Assembly: GCA_032164295.1 (NCBI GenBank)
Contig: JAJHTX010000013.1
Span: 496,001-560,000 of the forward strand
From: Inonotus obliquus
Lineage: Eukaryota > Basidiomycota > Agaricomycetes > Hymenochaetales > Hymenochaetaceae
Direction of reading: 5' to 3'
Length of the DNA: 64,000 nucleotides
Part shown: piece by piece, positions 33,373 through 42,051 of the stretch
Layout of the letters: each line of letters begins with the position of its first letter
Position numbering within the stretch: position 1 is the stretch's first letter
Program-made: the position numbers and the translations under genes
Notes under the pieces: model-generated
The model's input: only the letters and a program-made list of their open reading frames with translations
Database searches by the model: none
Told to the model about the DNA's origin: nothing

Positions 33373-34662
33373 TGAAGAGAACTACGTGCAGCTGAGCTCA
33401 GTATCAAGCCCGGTATCCCATTCTACGCTTACCCTATGCTACGGTACAGTCCCATCTACACCTTCCAGTATCCACCAGCACATCTAGAGAAACTGTCGGT
33501 CCCATTTCTCAAGATACCGAACGCCGAGAGTACCGGTACCGAGCGCCAAGAAACCCGGTACCGAGAATACCAAGAGTACCGAGTGCCAAGAAACCCGGTA
33601 CCGAGACAATTTGACAATTCGACATGCTCTCATAACATGGATCAGACGTCTTCCTCTCTGGTATTCATTCCTGATGGTTGGACTATGCATGCCGGTTCTT
33701 TGGGAAAGCTCAGGGTCAGTATCTGTTAAGGTTTTCAGGTCCGGTACCACCAGAAACGTGTCGGTATCAATCAGCAGGGGCGCAGATCTCTTGTCCTGAG
33801 GACTTTTCATCCAGGGGTACTATATGCTACGTTTTCATTGGTATCTTGTCCTCCCTAACCCTTTCTTGTTGTCCCCCTGATGGCGCTGCAATGTTCACTT
33901 TCCTTGTTACATTTTTCTTCAGACTTTTCTTTGTTTTGATCTTCCTTTCTACTTTCTCCTTTTGGATTTATGAGCTAACTACGGTACAGTAGTATAAATA
34001 TCTCCTCCTGTACGTAGTAGCTCTCCAGGTAATCTTAGGAGCTAGCCTCTAGCGTGAGGGCTCGGGTTTCCTCACCCCCTTCTCAGTTCCGTCTCAGTCT
34101 CATCTCGATTTCTGTCCCAGTCCCATCCCAGTTCCATCTCAAGTGAACCTTCAGAGTTAGCCTCCCATGTGAGAGCTCAGGTTTGCTTCCCAGTCCAGTC
34201 GACACCTTCATCTACCAGTCTCTCCCATTCAGTTTCTTGCTATACCACCCCATGCCAGCTGTTTTCTTGCAGTACCGACATGTACCGACGTTTTTCCCAC
34301 GGTACCGACATTTTGTTATCCTTTGTATTCTGCACATCCACCTTTCGTTTCTGTACTGAGCTTTTGTTTTACAACGTTTCTGCACATACCGAACCCATTC
34401 GTTCAAGTACCGACCTGTACCGACGTTTTTCCCACGGTACTGACCCTCTCGATTCCAGACAAGAACACATTCCCCCCCAGCGTCTAGCTGATCCAGCACC
34501 CCATTCTATTATTTCTTTGACTCCCCTTACATCCCCCTACTACAGACAACAAGAACCGTGAGCATACTGGATAAGTACTGCCTCATTTGGCCCTCCCCGT
34601 TTTCTTATACCATACACCCCTCGACTGGTACCTTCGGTACCGGCCGCGTTCTCGCACATTCA
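33373..34662 (+). repeat. 3' LTR of element B
   Basis: 1290 bp, TGAAGAGAACTACG to CTCGCACATTCA. It is 41 bp longer than the 5' LTR because of a tandem duplication near 33525-33605 (the segment with GAGTACCGAGTGCCAAGAAA). TATA box at 33993-34001. Confidence 0.9.
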
Positions 34663-34685
34663 GCGCCCCTCCCTCGTCCAAGCAG

Positions 34686-34722
<37 letters not shown>

Positions 34723-36705
34723 GGCCTGTGGCCGGACCGAGCCAGTTCCCAGGCTCGTTCGAGGACATGCGCCGCTCCCTCTCTATGAATGGGGCAAGCG
34801 GCCGTGTCAGGCGACTGGCGGAGGCACAACGGGACATCCGCGAGGTGTACCGCTGAATGTGCGAGAACGCGGCCGGTATCAGAAATACCGGACGAGGGGG
34901 GTACGATTTAGGTGCGTTGGGAGGGCCGGTACGTGGCGGTACTAAGTCGTACAGTCACAGACAAGTCGTCAAGAGAGAATAGTAGGGCCTGGCTGGATTG
35001 ATGAGTACAGGAGACTATAGGTGACCGCTCAAGAGGAGAGGTATCAGGAGACGATCAATACCGAGACGAATCCGTCGATACCGAGTCGTCTGGTGTCCGG
35101 TATTACGGTAGAGAGAACGAAGCAGTAGAGGAGGCGAGTTGAGGAGGTGTTTCTGATGGGACTGGTCGTGAGACGAGAGACGAGGGCGACGAAGACGAGA
35201 ACGACGACTACCGGTATCGATACCGGTGACTACGAGACGAGACAAACGAACGGGGACTTGAACGAGATGAGCAAAACCCGGACCTTCACTCTGGAAGTTC
35301 CTCTTAGATTAGCTGGTTTGCTACAGTAGAACATGCAGGCTATAAATACCATAATACCGTAGCCATTCAAGATACCAAATGGGGGGTTTTTACAAGTCGA
35401 ATCGTACCGTAATCCGGTACAAGAAATGGAACATAAAGTCGAATTGAATGTAAAATTACAATCAGGGGAAACATAAGACGATGAATGAATAAGAAGTTTT
35501 ATCAGGGGGTAGCTAAGAATAGGGTGGGACGAGACAAGAACCCAACGAAAACTCACGACGAGTGATACCGAGGTAGGGCGGCGATACCGACGTCGACCAG
35601 CGCTAAATTAAGGACGTGTCTCAAGCTACCGCATGGGCGCTCCTGGCGATGTCCCTGTCGTAGGAGAAGCACGTCATCCTGATTTACCTTTGTTCCGGTA
35701 TCATGATCCGTGCGGCGTCAGTCTGGGCGTCTACCGATCGATCGGACGGCGTGCTCCGATGTTGACGTGTCGGTACAACCCAACCTTGGCAATGGGGTAC
35801 TCTACCGTTCGGTACCAATCAGTACCCTGGGATCGTCCCTGAGCATCGCTCTAGCCCCTCGATATCGACCGGTACGCGTCGCCTGACTCGACTGGGCATT
35901 GCTTGGCTTCCCCTCCGAGTCGGATCGATGGCCTCCTCCGAGATCGAAGCAGCGTACGGTGGACTTGATTCATTTCCCAACCTTCCTCTCGACGTAGATC
36001 TCCGATGGCGTGGTCTCGACCTAGCACACGTAACGAACTCCGGTACCGGAGCGGACCATCGGTATCAACACCGGTATCGTCGGTATCGATGCATGGCGGT
36101 TCGGAAGGGCATACCATCGGGCTTGGAGCCTCGACCATGATCCAACTCTTCGCAGCAACGTATGGCAGACCGAGTGCAGCTTTGTGAGCCTTTTTCTATG
36201 GTATGGGCTGTCGAGGGCGTAGTATCGACTAGGCGTGGAGTATTAAGCGTCGGTATCAGGACGGGTGGACGGTACGGTATCGGTATCATCGGTATCGAAG
36301 TCTGGTGGTTCGGTACTATGATGGAAGACGGGCGTAGGGATTGGTGATTCGGTATTGGCGCAGAAGTGGACCAGTTCTCAATCGTTCTTAGCCTTGTCGA
36401 ATCACAGAAGCCTCGTACTTTGTTGGAACCGCTTGGAACCACAGGCGTAGATGGGACGGCAGAAGTACCGTGGTCCGAAGAGAAGTAAGAAGCGGTAGAA
36501 TCGCAGAAGTATTGTTAATTGGAAGAAGCGGTAGAATCGCAGAATTAAGCCCATATCGATTGTAGCCTCCGGTATTACTCTTTACCGCCTCGGCTCACAG
36601 CTCACGCGGCTTGCCGAGGGCACGCTGTCGCAGATCAACGTGTTGCTGGCTGAAGAGGATGAGAATGAGAATGAGGATGAGGATGAGGATGAGGATGAGG
36701 AATAA
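34663..36705 (+). pseudogene. 3' end of a host-like polyQ/acidic-tail gene, split by a solo LTR
   Basis: Right after element B, an open GC-rich frame reads APPSSK, a Gln tract of about 13 (CAG/CAA, 34681-34720), then RPVAGPSQFPGSFEDMRRS and a helical segment ending REVYR at 34853. The type-A LTR follows. After it, and after dropping one CCGC copy, the same frame continues LGSQLTRLAEGTLSQINVLL and ends in an acidic run of Glu/Asp/Asn coded by GAGGATGAG repeats, stop at 36703-36705. The heptad-like LAEAQRDI and LTRLAEG parts suggest one helical domain. The codon style (GC-rich, not TACCG-rich) differs from the elements around it, so it is probably a host gene end. The upstream exons are cut off by element B. 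Confidence 0.6.
34854..36584 (-). mobile_element. Solo LTR (type A) inside the polyQ/acidic gene
   Basis: 1731 bp with the family ends TGAATGTGCGAG and TATTACTCTTTA, flanked by CCGC on both sides (34850-34853, 36585-36588). Same 4-bp duplication length as the copy at 7347. Removal restores the host frame, so it is a single insertion and not the 3' LTR of the minus-strand element to its right. Confidence 0.85.
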
Positions 36706-37150
36706 AAGGTTGGCGCTGAGCTCGGTACATCGGTAGTCGGCAGTATCGAGGAGTTTGTTTCGTGTGTGATCGGACTGTCCGTGTGTTTCGGTTCTGAAAA
36801 AAAATTCCCTGCCTTTGATAAAGTAACCAGTAGATAAAAGACTTGTAGTTTTATAATAAGGTTGCAAAAAAAAGTAGTGATTTCGTATGAAAAGAGGGTG
36901 AAATAAGAATAGAGTGCATAAGGTGAAGAATAAGAGGATGGGCATACCGATACCGAAGAAAGTCTTGGTATCGAAGGTTAGCATAAGAATGTAAAATAAG
37001 CATACCGATACTGAAGGAAGCTTCAGTATCGATAAATAACATAATATATGGTTAGACGCATAATGGGCAGAATCATAGGACTTCAAAAGATGAATCATAA
37101 GGCATAGAAATTGTCATAAGGCATAGAGCATTGTCAGATGGTATTGGTAT
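36706..37150 (-). other. 3' non-coding end of the minus-strand gypsy, truncated
   Basis: AT-richer sequence after the integrase stop. It includes a near-duplicated segment with GCATACCGATAC at about 36940 and 37000 and several TACCG motifs, which tie it to the element family. No coding frame, and no LTR before the host-like exon at 36585-36705, so the element lacks its 3' LTR here. Confidence 0.45.
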
Positions 37151-38347
37151 TCAATCCGAATCAGATGCTGAGTCGTCTTCGGTGTACCGATGTGGTGTCA
37201 TCATTTCGTGCTCATCCTCGCCCGACTTCAGAAAGTCTTCGATGGGAACAGAAATCTCCGAACGGGGAAAATAAGGAATCAAACGAAATGCAGCCACACT
37301 GAAACCGGATACCGAACCATCCAACTTCATAATAATATACGTACCGGACCGAGTCCTCCTCACTACCACGTAGGGTCCCAAATACCGAGGTTTCGTCTTC
37401 CTATCCAACTCCTTCTCAACTCGAGTGTTATGCAGTAGCATGAGACTACCGGGGTCGAAATCATAGTCTTTGATCGTATGCTTGTGGACCTCGGCAAAAT
37501 GTCTGGCGTACCGGTGGCGAGCGTCTAAGACGATACGGGCTACCCGTTTGAGGTCCTCCTGTCGCTTCTGTAGCTGTCTGGCACGCACGGAGATTAATTC
37601 GGTGGTCGAGAGCAGTATACCGAAGTCTTCTACGAGATAGGTGGCTTCGGCGAGATCGAATGGCAATACTGGTTCGACTCCATGTACCATGTAGTAAGGC
37701 GACATTCCGGTATCCTTACCGATGGTAATTTGTTCGGCCCAAAATACCAAGTAGGCGTGTTCGTGCCATTTCGATGCATTACCACCGCTGGTCTTCATGA
37801 GGGCCTCTTGCACATCGTAGTGTCGACGTTCCATGATCTCATTAGCACGAGAGTTGTAAGCAGAAATGCAGATGTGGTTGATGTGATACTGATCGCGCAA
37901 CCAGTCTAGCACCATGATGAACGGAGTACCGTTATCGGTAACGAGCTCTGGACAAGTGCCATACCGACATAACAGGTCCTGGAAGATAAACTGACCGATC
38001 GTATGACCAGTCTGCTTGCGTAGCAATCTAAACTCGGGATAAGTAGTGAGCGAGCATCGAGCTTGGACAATATAATGGTATCCTCCAGACGCAGGCATGT
38101 GCTTCGTGTCAATATGTATCTTCTGGAATATCGGCGCTACCGACGGTACTGATGGCGGTATCAACACCTTTATCGTCTGTCGGTATTGACATTCGTCGCA
38201 GGTCCTGACGAAATATTTGACATCGTCGCTGACAGATGGCCACCAGAACCTTTCAAGTAAGTGTTGGCGTATGACGTAGACTCCCTTGTGACCGAGGTTG
38301 TCGTGCGCATCCTGGACGAGGTTCCAGCGTTTCGCCGGTTCCACCAC
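37151..38347 (-). CDS. Integrase of element D
   Basis: 398 codons open. HHCC zinc finger: HDNLGHKG and CDECQ. Catalytic core: HIDTKHM near 38110, VTDNGTPF near 37930 and NEIMERRHYDV near 37840, giving D, D and E. A GPY module follows (KPRYLGPYVVVRRTRSGTY, near 37375) and the tail is acidic (DDSASDSD). There is no chromodomain, unlike the gypsy element at the window start. The domain is undamaged, although RT and RNase H upstream have stops. The true N-terminus is fused to the RNase H region and begins before the ATG at 38347. Confidence 0.85.
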   Translation of the reverse strand: MVEPAKRWNLVQDAHDNLGHKGVYVIRQHLLERFWWPSVSDDVKYFVRTCDECQYRQTIKVLIPPSVPSVAPIFQKIHIDTKHMPASGGYHYIVQARCSLTTYPEFRLLRKQTGHTIGQFIFQDLLCRYGTCPELVTDNGTPFIMVLDWLRDQYHINHICISAYNSRANEIMERRHYDVQEALMKTSGGNASKWHEHAYLVFWAEQITIGKDTGMSPYYMVHGVEPVLPFDLAEATYLVEDFGILLSTTELISVRARQLQKRQEDLKRVARIVLDARHRYARHFAEVHKHTIKDYDFDPGSLMLLHNTRVEKELDRKTKPRYLGPYVVVRRTRSGTYIIMKLDGSVSGFSVAAFRLIPYFPRSEISVPIEDFLKSGEDEHEMMTPHRYTEDDSASDSD

Positions 38348-39326
38348 TAACTGAGGGGATTCCGATTGTGTCTTTCTCCAGAGTCTTCCCTTCTTCGTGA
38401 AAAATCCTGAAGCGTATCGAACGAAGCCTTGGAGGTGCTTCTCCGGTATGTCTTCTGGTCGAATACCGGACTCGAGGAAGCATCGAACTTGCCCCAGTCA
38501 AATTTCCTTCTTCTGGGCTGCATCGGTCTTCGGAAACTCCAACCTTGGCGATGCATCGGTTTCGTCGGCGGTATATACCTCCCCTAATCCCTTCGAGACA
38601 CAACTTATCGCATGGGTCCTAGCGGGGTTGACTGTTGAACACAAGGGCAAAATACTGACTAATACCGAGGCAACAGTGCCAAGTACCGAGGTCATTACGA
38701 AAGCATAGGCATTGTCGATCCACTCCTCGAAGTTGTCTTCTTCTACTGGGTCCTCAGGGGTGGCTCTCCTTCGAGATAGTCTGTCGGTACAGGTGAATTC
38801 GGAAGCCGGTACATGTCGTAGTTTGAAGTCGAATAATAGGATACCGGCAATCCAGCGATTGATGGTAGCATTTGGCTGGAGGTCTGGATTGTTAATCATG
38901 CCTTTGACGTAGGCGGCGTCCATTTCTACCACGAAGGTCTTGACTCCATAGATGAACAATCATACCGCTCGCAAGGCATGAAAGAGTCCGAACAACTCTA
39001 TCTTCGGCTGTGAGTACTGCGCTTGTACCGGCGACCAGTTTATCGAACCGAATCGATTGATACGTCGTCTACCGTCAGGATGCTCTTGACCAAGGGTCCA
39101 ACCTACTCCGATGATTGATGAATCTACCACAAGCACTACCTCTCGTTCCATCGAGTAGTCGATAGCTGACAGCGCCGGGCACTTGATTACTGCGCCCTTG
39201 AGCTTGTCCATGGACTCCTGTTCGTCGTCTCCCCACTGAAAATTTAAGTTCTTTCACGTTAACTGTGTGAGTGGTCTGGCCATCATCGAGTAACTTTTGA
39301 TAAAAACACGTAATACTCCTGCGGTA

Positions 39327-40560
39327 CAGTCACATGACAAAAGTTTTGTTGCGTCACATTTTTCACTTTGTACCGTAGACTTTTGAATAGCATTACTCCA
39401 CAACAAAATAAAAATTTATCTAATTAGTATTTAGTAGATGCTCCCCTGACCTCCACCAACTGTTCAACACGTCTAGGCATGCTATCTATGAGTTTATTAA
39501 TTACTTTAATGTCAATCTTTTCCCACTCCTCCAAAAGTGCCCTCTTCAACTCCTCCTCATTTCTAGGCCTAACTAGCCTCTTGTTAATTGCAATTTTCAT
39601 CAGATACCAAACATGTTCAATAGGGTTCATGTCTGGTGACTGAGCTGGGTGGGGGAACCTCTCCATTGAGTTGATATCCCTAAACTCTTGTGCCACCTTG
39701 CATCTGTGAACTGGTGCCCCATCTTCTATCATCTTTGCAACCCCCCTCTCCTCATACAGCTCTGCATAAAAGTCCCAGAGGGGTCCTGCCATAACCAAAT
39801 CAACATAATCCACACCCTTCCTCCTGTCCTTGGGGATAAATATGAGTGGGCCCTTCTTGTTATATGCAATACACCATCAAACCATGACACTTGTCCTTCC
39901 TGACTTGAAAGTGGCTGCCAGGCACTTCTCGTCGAATGCCTCCTCGGTGCAACACCATACCAGAGGGGCCTTTGAGTGCTTTCCAAGCTCAACTGAGGAT
40001 TCATCTGTCCAGATCACCCTATGCCACTCCTCCTCCCCATGATCAATTGCAGCCTCCCCCCACTCCAGCCTCCTCTCCTTGTGTTCGTCAGTTAGAAATG
40101 GTTTCTTGCATGCATGGCGTGAGAACATCCCCAAATCACGATGTAAGGACCTCTAGACAGTCCTGGGGGCAATGGGTTTGAGTGCACCAGCATTAAGATT
40201 TCAGGTGATGTCGGCAAGTGTTTGACGTCTGTTGCCATCAAGGGAGCGCAGCAGATAACGTAACCCCCTGTCACCAATCTTGTGTGGACATCCGCTCCTG
40301 GGTAGATCATTGACATGGCCTCGCTCAGCATGGTTCTTGAGAATGCGCTGTATGGTACAAACGGTGCAATTGAATGCTTTTGCAATTTCCTCACAAGGGA
40401 GTTGAGTTTGGCAAAGATTAAGTATAGCAGCACGTTGAGCAGGAGTAGTGTTAGAGGATCCAAGTTGTTTGGGCATGATTGAGTCAGTGGTTGTTGTGGT
40501 ATAAGGTAAAGAGTGGTTGTATTGTGACGTGGACGCGACAAAACTTTTGTCATGTGACTG
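39327..40560 (-). mobile_element. Tc1/mariner transposon inserted in element D
   Basis: 1234 bp bounded by inverted ends starting CAGTCACATGACAAAAGTTT and by TA on both sides (39325-39326 and 40561-40562). It disrupts the RT connection domain of element D. The transposase inside has DD34E spacing. Confidence 0.93.
39424..40476 (-). pseudogene. Tc1/mariner DD34E transposase
   Basis: Starts MPKQLGSSNTTPAQRAAILN at 40476. An N-terminal helix-turn-helix (LPCEEIAKAFNCTVCTIQRI) is followed by a second DNA-binding part (NDLPRSGCPHKIGDRGLRYL). After a frame break near 40200, the catalytic core gives VIWTDESSVELGKHSK near 40020, a block around SGRTSVMVW near 39880, EDGAPVHRCKVAQEF near 39715 and SPDMNPIEHVWYLMK near 39630. 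There are 34 residues between the second Asp and the Glu. Stops and shifts near 40200, 39880-39850 and 39750 make it inactive as it stands. It binds its own inverted ends and cuts at TA. Confidence 0.85.
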
Positions 40561-42051
40561 TACCGAGGAATCCTCAAACTTCGGTAAGCGTCTGACAAGG
40601 CGGCCAGTCTTGAACTCATTGTATCTTTGAATCGTCTGCTTCACGTCCGTTGTAGGTGAGTTTGTTACCGAGAAATACTGCTGCGTCTGAGCAGGCCTGG
40701 AACTTCTTGCCTGAAAATGTTCCTCCAACTACTCTGACTCGCTGCAACACTCTATTGACGTCACAAAGGTGCTCGTACACAAACCTGCGAATACTGGGGT
40801 TGTCTGGCAGGGTTTCGTAAGTACCGTCGTCATTCTCGTACCGAGCGAATCTGCCTAGGGTGATTACGTCATCAGCATATGGTAGAGCAACGTCCAGTAT
40901 CTCTTCATTCAGAATAAAGGTTACATCACCGTGCATAATCTGCAGCGAATTCGTATACCCCATGGGCAGTACCTTTAGTCGGTAGGCACCCAGAGGCGTT
41001 TGGATAGTGGTCAGGTCGCGGGATCTCTCGTCTAGTGCACGTTGGTCGAACGCAATTGCTAAGTCGAGCATGGTATAGCATGATCTCCCTCCACAACCGT
41101 CCACTAGGGTTTCAATGTTCGGCGGTACTGCTGAATCGCGAATTGATACTCCGTTTAGGTCCTGAAGATCAATTACGAATTGCAGCGAAGCTCCATCTTT
41201 CTTGACCAGACAGAACCAACAGGATTGGTACAACGAATTCGATTCTTCTATGACGCCAGCTTGTATCTTGTCCCGTAATAACTGGATCGTCTGCTTGAGT
41301 ATACCGGGTGGTATTGGTATGTTCTTGCGCACCCATGGTATATGCGGTACCGTAGGCATTCGTACTGGGTCGAAATAAAGGGGGTCGAAGGTACCGCGTT
41401 CGGATTTGGTCCAAGCGAAGGCTCCTTCCTGCAACATCATCAGGTTGACTACGAGGTCTTCTTCGTCTGGCCACAGAAATCCATCGGGATTTAGCTTGAG
41501 TGCATCCATACGTTCTTGTGTCAATTTCGCCGTCGGTATAAAGGGTATAGGTTTCATCGGTAGAGTTGGCATTCCTCGCAGCGGATCAGGATGTCTTCGT
41601 CTGACTATCCTGAATTCCTCCGGTAAGACTCCTGGAACAGGCCTCACCTTCTGCGCTACCTTTTTATATGCGAATACTTTGAGGTCGGTATCGTCGTTGG
41701 GATAGTCGAGGACTACCAAGTCGAAGGAATCATAATACTTGTCAAGCATTAGAGCATTTTCTGATAATAAATACCTGAGTCGATTCGAGAGAAGAGACGG
41801 CAAGAAATCGATAAATGTTTTTCGAATGTTTTCAGTGTTTCTTGGTGAACGATACCGGCTACCGACATGGTCGAGCATAGAGGAGTGGGTATGGTAGTCA
41901 GTACCGAGGATAGAGAGAATCGATTTGAGCGAAGAGTTGAGTGAATTTGGGATATCGGTATCGAAATGGTTATGGATTCTGGAGTTGGTAATATGACTTG
42001 CAGTACGGTTTAGGAGCACCGAGAGCTCAGGATCGTCTCGCCGACCACTGG

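Larger units (their letters stand above)
28952..34662 (+). mobile_element. Gag-only non-autonomous LTR retrotransposon (TR-GAG-like element B)
   Basis: Two direct LTRs (28952-30200 and 33373-34662) enclose 3172 bp. The internal part has a tRNA primer site 2 bases after the 5' LTR, one intact 841-codon Gag-like ORF, and a purine tract before the 3' LTR. There is no protease, RT, RNase H or integrase. LTRs start TGAAGAG and end CACATTCA (the 5' copy ends CATTTA). The primer site and the Gag N-terminus match the minus-strand autonomous element at 37-46 kb, which could supply Pol in trans. LTR divergence is about 5 percent in the first 130 bp (7 differences counted), mostly transitions. Flanking 4-mers ACGT and GCGC do not match, so no target duplication is visible. 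Confidence 0.85.

Noticed and set aside
34854..36584. Reading this LTR as the 3' LTR of minus-strand element D
   Set aside because: It has CCGC on both sides and its removal rejoins a host-like reading frame, so it is an independent solo LTR.
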